Of a stretch of 64,000 nucleotides of DNA, positions 52,734 to 62,993 are shown one piece after another. This DNA is from Phenylobacterium sp. Lineage in GTDB: Bacteria; Pseudomonadota; Alphaproteobacteria; Caulobacterales; Caulobacteraceae. Each line of letters starts with the position of its first letter. Position 1 is the first letter of the stretch. Position numbers and translations under genes: made by a program. The DNA is taken from assembly GCF_016124325.1 (NCBI RefSeq), contig NZ_WGNY01000019.1:1-64000 (forward strand), given 5' to 3'. A model generated the notes under the pieces. That model had not been told where the DNA came from. It saw only the letters and a program-made list of their open reading frames with translations, and searched no databases.

Positions 52734-53711
52734 ATGACCTCGCCGCTTTCCGGACACCACGTCGCCGTCCTCATGGGCGGGCTTTCCTCCGAACGGGAGG
52801 TGAGCCTCGTCTCGGGACGCGAATGCGCCGCCGCCCTAGAGCGGCTGGGCGCCAAGGTCAGCCGCGTGGACGCCGGGCGCGACCTGGCCCAGGTGCTGAG
52901 CGCGCTCAAGCCCGATGTCTGCTTCAACGCACTGCACGGCGAGTGGGGCGAGGACGGCTGCGTCCAGGGCGTGCTGGAGACCCTGGGCCTGCCCTACACC
53001 CACTGCGGCGTGCTGGCCTCCGCGCTGGCCATGGACAAGGCCAAGGCCAAGGCCGTGCTGGCCGCGGGCGGCGTGGTGGTGCCCGGCGGCGGGCTCTTCA
53101 ACCGCTTCGACGTGGCCGCGCGCCACGTGCTGGAGCCGCCTTATGTGGTCAAGCCGAACGCCGAGGGCTCCTCGGTGGGCGTGTTCCTGGTGTTCGAGGG
53201 CGCCAACAGCCCGCCGCAGGAGGTGGTGGCCCCGTCGTGGACGTTCGGCGAGGAGGTGATGGTCGAACCCTACATCCGCGGCCTGGAGCTGGCGGTGGGG
53301 GTGATGGACGGCCGCGCCATGACCGTGACCGAGATCGTTCCGACGACGGGCTTCTATGACTACGACGCCAAGTACGGCGAGGGCGGCTCGAAGCACATAC
53401 TTCCGGCCAGGATTCCGGACCATGTGGCGGAAAAAGCTAAGGAACTGTCCGAGCGGGCCCATGCCGCCCTGGGTTGCCGAGGCGTTACCCGGTCGGACCT
53501 GCGTTATGACGATATTAACGACGTTCTGGTCCTCCTAGAGGTCAACACCCAGCCGGGAATGACGCCCACCTCGCTCGTGCCCGAGCAGGCGGCGCATGGG
53601 GGGGTGGATTTCGACCGTCTGGTGCTTTGGATTACGGAGGACGCTTATGCCCGCGGCGGTGCGGGGGGGATCGCGAGGGGAAGCGAAACCTCGGGCCAAG
53701 GCGTCCGCTAG
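52734..53711 (+). CDS. ddl: D-alanine--D-alanine ligase
   Basis: 325 residues, ATP-grasp. Makes D-Ala-D-Ala, the substrate of MurF. Motifs: [71 protein letters not shown] and [20 protein letters not shown]. Length is normal apart from a Gly/Arg-rich tail of about 25 residues. That tail overlaps ftsQ by 65 bp in another frame, much more than the usual 4 bp. Confidence 0.97.
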   Translation: MTSPLSGHHVAVLMGGLSSEREVSLVSGRECAAALERLGAKVSRVDAGRDLAQVLSALKPDVCFNALHGEWGEDGCVQGVLETLGLPYTHCGVLASALAMDKAKAKAVLAAGGVVVPGGGLFNRFDVAARHVLEPPYVVKPNAEGSSVGVFLVFEGANSPPQEVVAPSWTFGEEVMVEPYIRGLELAVGVMDGRAMTVTEIVPTTGFYDYDAKYGEGGSKHILPARIPDHVAEKAKELSERAHAALGCRGVTRSDLRYDDINDVLVLLEVNTQPGMTPTSLVPEQAAHGGVDFDRLVLWITEDAYARGGAGGIARGSETSGQGVR

Positions 53712-54537
53712 TCCGGCCCGGCGCGCCGCGGCCAAGGGCGGCGACGCGCGCAGGACCCTCAAACCCACCCAGGTGCTTTCGATCGCCGCCGGCGTGCTGG
53801 CGCTGGCGCTGGTCGTGGTGTTGGCCACGGGCGGCCGGGCTGGCCGCCTGGCCGGAGCCGTCGGCCACGCGGTCGACATGCGCCTGGCCGACGCCGGCTT
53901 CAGGTTGAAGACCGTGCACATCCAGGGCGCCTCGGAACTGGCCTCGCCCGACATCATGAAGGCGGCCGCCATCTACAAGGACCAGCCCCTCCTCGGCGTC
54001 GACCTCGACGAATTGCGCCGGCGCGTGGAGGCCGTGGGCTGGGTGCGGGAGGCGCAGGTCGTGCGCTTGATGCCCGACACCCTGGTCATCGCGGTCCAGG
54101 AACGCCGCCAGCTCGCCGTCTGGCAGCATGACGGCCGCACGGTGGTGATCGACGACCACGGCCTCACGATCCCCGAGGCCAACCCCGCCCGCTTCGCGAC
54201 GCTTCCGCTCGTGGTGGGCGCGGGCGGCGACAAGCACGCCGCGGAGATCCTGCCCGTCCTCGCCCAGCGGCCGAAGCTGATGGCCCGCCTGGAAGCGCTG
54301 GTGCGCGTCGATGACCGGCGCTGGGACCTGCGGCTCAAGGATGGCTCGCTGATCCAGCTTCCCGCCGTCGAGCAGGAGCAGGCGCTGATGCAGCTGGAAC
54401 AGCTCGACCTGCGCTCGCGCATCCTCGAACTCGGGTTCGAGCGTATCGACCTGCGCAACCCCGACATGGTCGCGGTGCGCCCGCGACCCACGGTGGCTGC
54501 CGCCGCCCCCGCCGCCACGCCCGCTGAAGGCGCCTAA
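53647..54537 (+). CDS. ftsQ: Cell division protein FtsQ
   Basis: 296 residues from [14 protein letters not shown], chosen because GGAGGACG stands just before it; a start 51 bp earlier exists. The N-terminal cytosolic part is Arg/Lys/Ala-rich, one membrane helix is near residues 50-68 ([20 protein letters not shown]), and the POTRA domain follows. FtsQ motifs: [38 protein letters not shown] and [20 protein letters not shown]. FtsQ bridges FtsL/FtsB to the divisome. Begins 65 bp inside ddl. Confidence 0.95.
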   Translation: MPAAVRGGSRGEAKPRAKASASPARRAAAKGGDARRTLKPTQVLSIAAGVLALALVVVLATGGRAGRLAGAVGHAVDMRLADAGFRLKTVHIQGASELASPDIMKAAAIYKDQPLLGVDLDELRRRVEAVGWVREAQVVRLMPDTLVIAVQERRQLAVWQHDGRTVVIDDHGLTIPEANPARFATLPLVVGAGGDKHAAEILPVLAQRPKLMARLEALVRVDDRRWDLRLKDGSLIQLPAVEQEQALMQLEQLDLRSRILELGFERIDLRNPDMVAVRPRPTVAAAAPAATPAEGA

Positions 54538-54556
54538 GGAGCCGAAAGTCCGCCCG

Positions 54557-55903
54557 ATGCTGAAGACCGCCCCGCGTCCGGATGCTGCGAAGAAGGAGGA
54601 GGGCCGCAAGGATGGCCTGAAGGCCGCGCTTGCGCCGCCAAAGCTCGTGGCCGCCGTGGACCTGGGCGCGGCCAAGGTCGCCTGCTTCATCATGAAGCCC
54701 GACGGCGTGCGCCGCGGCGACCGCACGCTCACCACCTGCGGTGTCGGCTACGTCCAGTCGCGGGGCGTGCGCGGCGGCGCGATCGTCAACCTCGACGAGG
54801 CGTCCGAGGCGATCGCCCAGGCCGTGGAGCGGGCGGAGAACGTGGCCGGCGTGAACGTGCAGGGCGTCACCATCGCCACCGCCGGCGGCCAGCTCGCCTC
54901 GTCGCGCGTGACGGGCCGGGTGTCGCTGGGCGCGCGGCCCATCGCCGACGGCGATCTCGTGCGCGCCATCCAGAACGCCCTGGCCCAGATCAAGATTCCC
55001 GGCCGCCGCGCCATCCACATCCTGCCGATCGCGTGGGCGGTGGACGGGCAGGGCGGCGTGCGCGACCCGCGCGCCATGTACGGCCGGACGCTCGGCGTCG
55101 AGCTGCTCGTGGTGTCCGTGGCCGAGACCGTCTTCAACACCCTGGGCGCCTGCGTCGAGCGCGCCCACCTCCAGCTCGAGGGCGTGGTCGCCGCGCCCTT
55201 CGTCTCGGCCCTGGCCGCGCTGGAGGAGGACGAACTGGACCTGGGATCGGTCTGCATCGACATGGGCGGCGGTTCGACATCGGCGGCGGTGTTCCGGGGC
55301 GGCAGCCTCGTCCACGTGGAGACCGTGCCGGTCGGCGGCCAGCATGTGACCCAGGACATCGCCCGCGGGCTTTCCACCTCCATCGCCGGCGCCGAGCGCA
55401 TCAAGACGCTGCACGGCTCGGCCATCGCCTCGGCCAACGAGGATCGCGAGATGATCGAGGCCCCGCCGCGCGGCGACGATCCCGGCGCGGGCCCCGTGGT
55501 CGCGCCGCGTTCGCTGCTCAAGGGCGTGATCGCGCCCCGCGTGGAGGAGACGCTGGAACTGCTGCGCGACCGGCTGAAGGCGTCGGGCGCCCCGATCGAG
55601 CCCGGCGCGGGCCTGGTGCTCACGGGCGGCGCCAGCCAGCTCGCCGGCGTGCGCGAGGTGGCCGTGCGCGTCTTCGACCGCCCGGTGCGCCTGGGCCGCC
55701 CGCGCCGCGTGCCGCACCTGGCCGACGCCGCTTCGGGCCCGGCCTTCACGGCCGCCGCGGGGATTCTGCACCGTTCGGCCTTCGGGCCGCGCGAGGCGGT
55801 CTCGACCCGGCAGCTCGCCTCTTCCAAGCTGCGCCGCGAACCGCTGGACCCGACCGCCAATCCGTTCGCCAAGGCGGCGTTCTGGCTGCGCGACAACCTC
55901 TAG
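54557..55903 (+). CDS. ftsA: Cell division protein FtsA
   Basis: 448 residues, actin-like ATPase that tethers FtsZ to the membrane. The N-terminal extension (KTAPRPDAAKKEEGRKDG) is longer than in E. coli. Motifs: AAVDLGAAKVACFIM, NVAGVNVQGVTIATAGGQLA, SVCIDMGGGSTSAAVF, LVLTGGASQLAGVREVAVRV and the domain 2B end. The C-terminal amphipathic membrane-targeting helix is FAKAAFWLRDNL. Spacing to ftsQ is 19 bp. No transcriptional break is visible before it. Confidence 0.97.
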   Translation: MLKTAPRPDAAKKEEGRKDGLKAALAPPKLVAAVDLGAAKVACFIMKPDGVRRGDRTLTTCGVGYVQSRGVRGGAIVNLDEASEAIAQAVERAENVAGVNVQGVTIATAGGQLASSRVTGRVSLGARPIADGDLVRAIQNALAQIKIPGRRAIHILPIAWAVDGQGGVRDPRAMYGRTLGVELLVVSVAETVFNTLGACVERAHLQLEGVVAAPFVSALAALEEDELDLGSVCIDMGGGSTSAAVFRGGSLVHVETVPVGGQHVTQDIARGLSTSIAGAERIKTLHGSAIASANEDREMIEAPPRGDDPGAGPVVAPRSLLKGVIAPRVEETLELLRDRLKASGAPIEPGAGLVLTGGASQLAGVREVAVRVFDRPVRLGRPRRVPHLADAASGPAFTAAAGILHRSAFGPREAVSTRQLASSKLRREPLDPTANPFAKAAFWLRDNL

Positions 55904-55912
55904 GTCGGGCCT

Positions 55913-56036
55913 GAGTCACGACGTCGCGGCTTTACTGTCGATTCGCGCGTTTTCTCTTATGCGCAAGGCAGAAAATCACGTTCGCCCAAGCTCGACCAAA
56001 GTCCGACTCACGCTATGGCGGTTAACTCTCGATTAA
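55913..56036 (+). promoter_or_regulatory. ftsZ regulatory region: CtrA box and GANTC sites
   Basis: TTAACTCTCGATTAA at 56022-56036 is a perfect TTAA-N7-TTAA, the binding consensus of the cell cycle regulator CtrA. Three GANTC sites (CcrM methylation, GcrA-linked) lie at 55913 (GAGTC), 55940 (GATTC) and 56005 (GACTC). In C. crescentus the ftsZ promoter is repressed by CtrA and affected by CcrM methylation, so the same control is likely here. The gap 55904-56138 carries no gene. Confidence 0.75.
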
Positions 56037-56138
56037 GGGTGTCGGCGCGTACTTAACGCACCGTTACCGGGCGGTTCGCGGCAGGGGTCGTCCGCGAAGC
56101 GCCGGACCGCAAGAATTCTGGGGAAGGACGGGACGTCC

Positions 56139-57644
<1,506 letters not shown>

Positions 57645-57665
57645 AAAACTTCACGAAATCGCCAC

Positions 57666-57685
57666 GACCGGAGCTCGCCCCGGTC
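57666..57685 (+). terminator. Hairpin after ftsZ
   Basis: Perfect 6-bp stem GACCGG / CCGGTC with an 8-nt loop, 22 bp after the ftsZ stop, followed by TGGTAATATCTT. The T tract is weak, so it is an inefficient terminator at best or an mRNA-protecting 3' end, possibly separating ftsZ from lpxC. Confidence 0.35.
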
Positions 57686-57725
57686 TGGTAATATCTTCCC
57701 GGGGTCCGAAGACGGGAGGATGCCC

Positions 57726-57944
57726 ATGAGCGCTCAACGCATCATCTGGGTTTCGCCGGTGGCCAGCGGCTGGGCCGTGGTGTGCGCTGGGATCGAGCCA
57801 TTGGTGTTCCGGTCCGGCGGCCGCGCCGAGGCCCAGGCGCGACGGCTGGCGACCTGCCTGGCCCAGCTTGGCCGGGCGGTCCAGGTCCGCATCCTGGACC
57901 GCGCCAGCAACCTCGTGGGCGCCCAACTCTATCCGGCCGCCTGA
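57726..57944 (+). CDS. Small DUF2188-like protein
   Basis: 72 residues from MSAQRIIWVSP, with GGGAGG six bases upstream; an ATG two codons earlier is also possible. Pattern SPVASGWAVVCAGIEPLVFR then RAEAQARRLATCLAQLGRAV and VQVRILDRASNLVGAQLYP fits the DUF2188-type small fold: W-V-V core, a helix with EA, then V-I strand. Such proteins have no established function. It sits between ftsZ and lpxC and is likely real because of the ribosome site and typical composition. Confidence 0.6.
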   Translation: MSAQRIIWVSPVASGWAVVCAGIEPLVFRSGGRAEAQARRLATCLAQLGRAVQVRILDRASNLVGAQLYPAA

Positions 57945-57995
57945 GACCCGAAAGCCACACCGCCCGACGGTCTAGGGATCGGCGAAACGCGCCTA

Positions 57996-58036
57996 GAATC
58001 AAGATGTTGAGGTTCGGGTGCGTTAACCTCTCGTGA
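57996..58036 (+). promoter_or_regulatory. lpxC upstream region: GANTC and CtrA-like half site
   Basis: GAATC at 57996-58000 is a GANTC methylation site. TTAACCTCTCGTGAA at 58023-58037 resembles the CtrA consensus with one mismatch in the second half (TGAA for TTAA). The gap 57945-58149 has no gene. These suggest possible cell-cycle control of lpxC, but the evidence is weaker than at ftsZ. Confidence 0.35.
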
Positions 58037-58149
58037 AGCGAAACATTGCGAAACACGAAGTGCTTTGCTGCGCTGCATCAATCGCCTTAGCAGCGCGTTG
58101 GGGGCAAGTGTCGGTCGCAGCACCGCGTATCGTTGCAGGAAGGTCCGCC

Positions 58150-59043
58150 TTGGCCGCATCAGCGTTTCAGCACACCGTCATGTCGCCCGCGCTCTTCGCT
58201 GGCGTCGGCGTGCACACGGGCGCCTACACCCGCGTGTCGGTGCGCCCCGCCCCGGCGGACGCCGGGATCGTCTTCGTGCGCACCGACGTGAAGGATCGCG
58301 ACAACGCCATCCCGGCCCGGGGCGAGGCGGTTTGCAAGACCCAGCTCGGGACGGTGATCGGAAACGCCGAGGGCGTGACCGTCTCGACCATCGAGCACCT
58401 GATGGCGGCCTTCGCCATGCTGGGCGTCGACAACGCCGTGGTCGAGGTGGACGGGCCCGAGATGCCGATCATGGACGGGTCGTCCGCCCCGTTCGTGCGC
58501 ATCCTCGACCGCGCCGGCCTGAGGCCGCAGGAGAAGGCGCGGCGCTTCATCGAGATCCTGGAGCCGGTCGAGGTGGTCGACGGCGACAAGCGCGGGACGC
58601 TCAAGCCGGCGACCGGCTTCGAAGTGGCGTTCGAGATCGCCTTCGCCAGCGGCGCGATCGGCCGTCAGGCCATCGACATGGCGATGGATGAGCGGGCGTT
58701 CCGTGACGAACTCGCCGACTGCCGCACCTTCGGTTTCCTGCACGAGGTCGAGGCGCTGCGCGCCATGGGTCTCGCCCGCGGCGGCTCGATGGACAATGTG
58801 GTGGTGATCGACGGCGACCGGATCCTCAATCCGGAAGGCCTGCGCCGCCCGGACGAATTCGTCCGACACAAGGCGCTGGACGCGATCGGCGATCTCTATC
58901 TGCTCGGCGGCCCCGTGCTTGGGCGCTTCGAGGGCGTGCTGGCCGGCCACGGCCTGAACAACGCGCTCGTCCGCGCCCTGCTGGCCAAGCCGCACGCATG
59001 GCGCTTCCGCGCCCTGGTCGAGGACCTTCGCGAAGCCGTCTAA
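58150..59043 (+). CDS. lpxC: UDP-3-O-acyl-N-acetylglucosamine deacetylase
   Basis: 297 residues from a TTG start at 58150, preceded by AGGAAGGTCC; an upstream in-frame ATG at 58033 would add 39 residues that do not match the family. Committed step of lipid A synthesis, zinc-dependent. Motifs: QHTVMSPALFAGVGVHTGAY, VSTIEHLMAAFAMLGVDNAV and EVDGPEMPIMDGSSAPFVR. The catalytic FVRHKALDAIGDLYLLGG (His, Asp ligands) and LAGHGLNNALVRALL (His) follow. It is downstream of ftsZ as in many Proteobacteria. Confidence 0.95.
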   Translation: MAASAFQHTVMSPALFAGVGVHTGAYTRVSVRPAPADAGIVFVRTDVKDRDNAIPARGEAVCKTQLGTVIGNAEGVTVSTIEHLMAAFAMLGVDNAVVEVDGPEMPIMDGSSAPFVRILDRAGLRPQEKARRFIEILEPVEVVDGDKRGTLKPATGFEVAFEIAFASGAIGRQAIDMAMDERAFRDELADCRTFGFLHEVEALRAMGLARGGSMDNVVVIDGDRILNPEGLRRPDEFVRHKALDAIGDLYLLGGPVLGRFEGVLAGHGLNNALVRALLAKPHAWRFRALVEDLREAV

Positions 59044-59094
59044 GTTCTTGCGAGTCGTTCGCAAGAATGATCGTATAGGGCAGGAGGTCCGCTC

Positions 59095-59706
59095 ATGCCC
59101 GACGACGCCGCTGCTCAGCTGGAAGCGCTCTACAAGCCGCCGCACGCCCTGACCGTGGCCAAGGACATCGGCCACGTCGACAGGCACGGACGCCGCTTCA
59201 TCGAGCTTTCGCCCTTCGTGGCGCTGGCCAGCGTCGGGCCCGAGGGCGGCGTCGACGTTTCGCCGCGGGGCGGAGGGCCGGGCTTCGTGCGGGTCTCCGA
59301 GGACGGCAAGAGCCTCCTGATGCCGGACCGCCCCGGCAACAACCGGCTCGACTCGCTCAAGAACATCGCTCAGGGCTCGGGCGAGGTGGGCCTGATGTTC
59401 ATGATCCCGGGCGTCGACGACATCTACCGGGTCAACGGCCGCGCCAGCCTCGTGGTGGACGAGGCGCTTGCCGAGGGGTTCGCCGAATTCGGCAAGGTTC
59501 CGAAGACGCTGCTGCGAATCGCGGTGCGCGAGGCCTATCTGCATTGCCCCAAGGCGCTGATGCGCGCCGACCTCTGGGGCGACAGCCACCGCGTGGACCG
59601 GGCCACGCTGCCCTCGCTGTCCGAGATGGTCAGCGAACAGCTCGGCCTGGAGAAGCCCAAGGCGACGCACGCCGAACAGGTCGAGAGCCTCCGCGAGACC
59701 CTCTAG
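59095..59706 (+). CDS. FMN-dependent PPOX-type flavoprotein
   Basis: 203 residues, split-barrel flavoprotein of the pyridoxamine 5'-phosphate oxidase-like group. Typical features: HVDRHGRRFIELSPFVALAS, GVDVSPRGGGPGFVRV, LLMPDRPGNNRLDSLKNIAQ and VGLMFMIPGVDDIYRVNGRA. The closing YLHCPKALMRADLW is also conserved, and this set is close to the MSMEG_1061-type subgroup. It may bind FMN or F420-like cofactors and reduce a small substrate; function unknown. It is separated from lpxC by 51 bp with GGAGG before the start. Confidence 0.87.
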   Translation: MPDDAAAQLEALYKPPHALTVAKDIGHVDRHGRRFIELSPFVALASVGPEGGVDVSPRGGGPGFVRVSEDGKSLLMPDRPGNNRLDSLKNIAQGSGEVGLMFMIPGVDDIYRVNGRASLVVDEALAEGFAEFGKVPKTLLRIAVREAYLHCPKALMRADLWGDSHRVDRATLPSLSEMVSEQLGLEKPKATHAEQVESLRETL

Positions 59707-59787
59707 CTCCTGATCCCGACGCCGTTTGCGCGCCACATTGCGTAGTGTAGAAGCGTCGTCTCCGCGTGGGGGCGCGCAGGTCTTGAG

Positions 59788-60786
59788 GTGAAGGTGTCGC
59801 AGCTTCGGAATTCGTCTCGGGTGGTCCTGGTCGCCACCGCCTGCGCCCTCGCCCTTTCGGCCTGCGCCAGCAACAAGAAGAGCAAGGTGCGGCTCGCCTA
59901 CGAGGAGCGGCCCGTCGAACTGCTGTACGCCACTGGCGCCAACCGCCTGGATCGCCACCTGTGGAACCAGGCCGTCGGCTACTTCCAGGAAGTAGAGCGT
60001 CAGCATCCCTATTCGGAGTGGTCGCGCCGCTCGATCCTGATGCAGGCCTACGCCCACTACGAGGGCAACAACTACGCCGAGGCGATCGGCGACGCGGACC
60101 GCTTCATCCAGCTCTACCCGGGCAATCCGGCCGCCGCCTACGCCCACTACGTGAAGGCCATCTGCTACTTCGAGCAGATCGTGGACGTGAACCGCGACCA
60201 GGCCGCGACAGGCCAGGCGTTGGAGTCCCTGCGCGACGTGGTGCAGCGCTATCCGACGACGGAATATGCGGCCGACGCGCGCCTGAAGATCGACATGGTC
60301 AACGACCAGCTCGCCGGCAAGGAGATGACCATCGGCCGCTGGTACCTGCGCAACGGCGACACCCTGGCCGCGATCGGCCGCTTCAAGACCGTCGTCGACC
60401 GCTACCAGACCACCAGCCACACGCCCGAAGCGCTCTATCGCCTGGTGGAGGGCTACCTGACCCTGGGCCTCCTGCAGGAAGCCAAGCGGAACGGCGCGGT
60501 GCTGGGCTACAACTATCCGGGCGACCAGTGGTACGCCGACGCCTACAAGCTCCTCACGTCCAAGGGCCTGAGGCCGGCGGTGGAGCCCAAGTCGGGCGGC
60601 GCGCGCGGCATCCTTCGGCTGCCGTTCCGCAAGGACAAGGACAAGACCGTCAAGCCGCCGCAGGCGCAGGAGCCCAACACGGTCGTGTCGTCGAGCAAGG
60701 CCACCAAGAAGCGCAAGCTGTTCAGCCTGCCGTTCGGCGGCGGCGACAAGAAGGACACCGCCGAGGCGGAACCGAAGGCGAACTGA
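59788..60786 (+). CDS. bamD: Outer membrane assembly factor BamD (ComL)
   Basis: About 332 residues with a GTG start at 59788; GTG at 59794 is an alternative. Lipoprotein signal with ALALSACAS (lipidated Cys at 26). Five TPR-like repeats: NRLDRHLWNQAVGYFQEVER, RRSILMQAYAHYEGNNYAEA, YLTLGLLQEAKRNGAVLGYN and others. Part of the BAM complex that inserts outer membrane beta-barrels, including the TonB receptors in this window. The C-terminal 70 residues are Lys-rich and specific to this lineage. It precedes recN, the usual alphaproteobacterial pair. Confidence 0.95.
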   Translation: MKVSQLRNSSRVVLVATACALALSACASNKKSKVRLAYEERPVELLYATGANRLDRHLWNQAVGYFQEVERQHPYSEWSRRSILMQAYAHYEGNNYAEAIGDADRFIQLYPGNPAAAYAHYVKAICYFEQIVDVNRDQAATGQALESLRDVVQRYPTTEYAADARLKIDMVNDQLAGKEMTIGRWYLRNGDTLAAIGRFKTVVDRYQTTSHTPEALYRLVEGYLTLGLLQEAKRNGAVLGYNYPGDQWYADAYKLLTSKGLRPAVEPKSGGARGILRLPFRKDKDKTVKPPQAQEPNTVVSSSKATKKRKLFSLPFGGGDKKDTAEAEPKAN

Positions 60787-60825
60787 GCCCTTTCGGGGCG
60801 TCTGATTCCATACGATCTTGCCGCC

Positions 60826-62523
60826 ATGCTGATCGGCCTGCAGATCCGCGACGTCGTTCTGATCGAGACCCTGGACCTGTCCATCGGGCCGGGCCTGACG
60901 GCGCTCACCGGCGAGACCGGCGCCGGCAAGTCGATCATCCTGGACGCGCTGGGCCTGGCGACCGGCGCGCGGGGCGACGCGGGCCTCGTGCGCCGCGGCT
61001 CGGCCCAGGCCGTGGCCGCGGCGGTCTTCGCGCCGGCGCCGGATCACCCGGTCTGGGGTCTGCTGGAAGAGAAGGGCCTGGCCTACGCCCGCGACGAGGA
61101 CCTCGTGCTGCGCCGCACGCTCTCCGCCGACGGCCGCAGCAGGGCCTTCGTCAACGACCAGGCCACCGGCGTCGGCGTGCTGAAGGAGCTGGGCGAGGCG
61201 CTGCTGGAGGTGCACGGCCAGCATGAGACCGTCGGCCTGCTCGATGCGCGGACCCATCGGCCGCTGCTCGACGCCTATGGCGCGCTGGGCGGCGAGGGCG
61301 GAGCGGTGGCCAGCGCCTGGGCGGCCTGGCGCGAGGCGCGCGAACGGGTCGACGCCCTGAAGGGCGACGTGGCGCGCGCGGCGGCCGAGACCGAGGAACT
61401 GACCTTCCGCCTGTCGGAACTGGATCGCCTGGACCCGCGCGAGGGGGAGGAAGCCGGACTGGCCGAGGAGCGGGCCGTGCTGGGCGCCGCCGAGAAGGCG
61501 CTCGCCGACATCGACCAGGCCAGGGAGACCTTCGACGGTCTCGGCCCCAAGACAGCCTCCGCGATCCGAGCGCTGGAACGGGCGCGGGAGCGGGCGATGA
61601 CGGCCGGCGCGGCCGCCGACGGCGCGGCGGTGACGCGTCTGGCCGCCGCGGCCGAGGCGCTGGACCGGGTGCTGGTGGAAGCCGGCGAGGCCGAGGCGGC
61701 GATCGACCTGGCCGCCGCCGCCTTCGACTTCGAGCCCGACCGGCTGGAGAAGGCCGAGGAACGGCTGTTCGACCTGCGCGGCCTGGCCCGCAAGCTGGGC
61801 GTCCAGGTCGACGACCTGCCCGGCCTGCGCGTGGCGTTCGCCGAGCGCCTGCGGGCGATCGAGTCGTCGGAAGCGACGCTGAAGGCGGCCGAGGCCGCGG
61901 CGGGGGCCGCGCGGAAAGCCTATCTCGATGCCGCAGCCGCGCTCACCGCCGCGCGCCGCGAGGCCGGCGAACGGCTCGCCGCCACGGTGATGGACGAACT
62001 CGCGCCGCTGAAGCTGGAGAAGGCTCGCTTTCGGGTGGCCGTCGAGCCGCTGGCCGAGGAGCGGGCCGGGCCGGCAGGCCTCGACCGCGTGGCGTTCGAG
62101 ATTTCGACCAATCCGGGCGCCCCGTTCGGCGATCTGGGCGCCATCGCCTCGGGCGGCGAGCTGGCGCGGTTCGCCCTGGCGCTGAAGGCCGCCCTGGCCG
62201 GGCGCGGCGGCGGGCCGCAGCCGCTGATGATCTTCGACGAGGTGGACCAGGGTGTCGGCGGCGCGGTGGCCGACGCGGTCGGGCTGCGGCTCAAGCGCCT
62301 GGCGGGCGCGGCCCAGGTGCTCGTGGTCACGCACAGCCCGCAGGTGGCGGCCCGCGCCGAGGCGCACTGGCGCATCGCCAAGGCCGGCGACGGGGAGCGC
62401 TTGCGCACGGCCGTCGAGGTGCTGAGCCCGGCCGATCGCGAGGAGGAGATCGCCCGGATGCTCGCCGGCGCCCAGATCACCGACGCGGCGCGCGCGGCCG
62501 CCCGGGCGCTGATGGACGCCTGA
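60826..62523 (+). CDS. recN: DNA repair protein RecN
   Basis: 565 residues, SMC-like ATPase for double-strand break repair. N-terminal Walker A ALTGETGAGKSIILDALGLA at about 25-45, then RAFVNDQATGVGVLKELGEA and LLEVHGQHETVGLLDARTHR. A long antiparallel coiled coil (about 140-420) follows, rich in Ala/Glu/Arg. C-terminal signature SGGELARFALALKAAL, Walker B LMIFDEVDQGVGGAVAD and QVLVVTHSPQVAARAEAHWR. Length and domains are normal. It is 39 bp after bamD and probably co-transcribed. Confidence 0.97.
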   Translation: MLIGLQIRDVVLIETLDLSIGPGLTALTGETGAGKSIILDALGLATGARGDAGLVRRGSAQAVAAAVFAPAPDHPVWGLLEEKGLAYARDEDLVLRRTLSADGRSRAFVNDQATGVGVLKELGEALLEVHGQHETVGLLDARTHRPLLDAYGALGGEGGAVASAWAAWREARERVDALKGDVARAAAETEELTFRLSELDRLDPREGEEAGLAEERAVLGAAEKALADIDQARETFDGLGPKTASAIRALERARERAMTAGAAADGAAVTRLAAAAEALDRVLVEAGEAEAAIDLAAAAFDFEPDRLEKAEERLFDLRGLARKLGVQVDDLPGLRVAFAERLRAIESSEATLKAAEAAAGAARKAYLDAAAALTAARREAGERLAATVMDELAPLKLEKARFRVAVEPLAEERAGPAGLDRVAFEISTNPGAPFGDLGAIASGGELARFALALKAALAGRGGGPQPLMIFDEVDQGVGGAVADAVGLRLKRLAGAAQVLVVTHSPQVAARAEAHWRIAKAGDGERLRTAVEVLSPADREEEIARMLAGAQITDAARAAARALMDA

Positions 62524-62597
62524 GCGACCCGCCGGGAGCGTTGGCGTCCCGGGCCGCGACTGATAGCTCTTCGGCCAATAAGGAAGAGGAGCGCCGG

Positions 62598-62993
62598 ATG
62601 TTCAAGGGTGTGGATCACGTGGTGATCGCCGTGAAGGACCTCGACGCGGCGGTCGGCCGCTACGAGGCGATCTATGGCGCGCCGGTCAGCGAACGGCGCG
62701 AGGCGGCCGCGGCGGGCATGAAGATGGCGTTCTTCCGCTTCCCGGAGTCGTACGTCGAACTGGTCTCCAATATCGACGACCAGGGCCCGATCGCGAAGCG
62801 GCTGGCCGAGCGCGGCGAGGGGGTGCACCTGATCGCCATGCAGGTGGACGACATCGAGGCGACCCTCGCCGACCTGCGGGCCAAGGGCGTGCGGCTGGTG
62901 GGTGATCCGGGACCTGGCAATCCGGTGAAGGGGCAGGTGTTCGTCCATCCCTCCGAGACGGGCGGCGTCCTTACCCAGATCGTCCAGCGCTGA
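62598..62993 (+). CDS. VOC-family protein, methylmalonyl-CoA epimerase-like
   Basis: 131 residues from MFKGVDHVVIAVKDLDAAVG, with GGAAGAGGAGCGCC upstream. Two beta-alpha-beta-beta-beta modules of the glyoxalase/vicinal-oxygen-chelate fold. Metal ligands seen as His in VDHVVIAV, Glu in FFRFPESYVELVSN, His in GVHLIAMQVDD, and Glu in HPSETGGVLTQIVQR. The pattern matches methylmalonyl-CoA epimerase and related lyases; substrate not settled. It overlaps the convergent TPR gene by 23 bp at their 3' ends. Confidence 0.85.
   Translation: MFKGVDHVVIAVKDLDAAVGRYEAIYGAPVSERREAAAAGMKMAFFRFPESYVELVSNIDDQGPIAKRLAERGEGVHLIAMQVDDIEATLADLRAKGVRLVGDPGPGNPVKGQVFVHPSETGGVLTQIVQR

Noticed and set aside
58159-62367. 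Very long minus-strand open frame (about 1400 codons) opposite lpxC, bamD and recN
   Set aside because: It runs antisense to well-recognised genes, has Arg/Gly/His/Ala-rich composition and no recognisable motif; long antisense frames are common in very GC-rich genomes.
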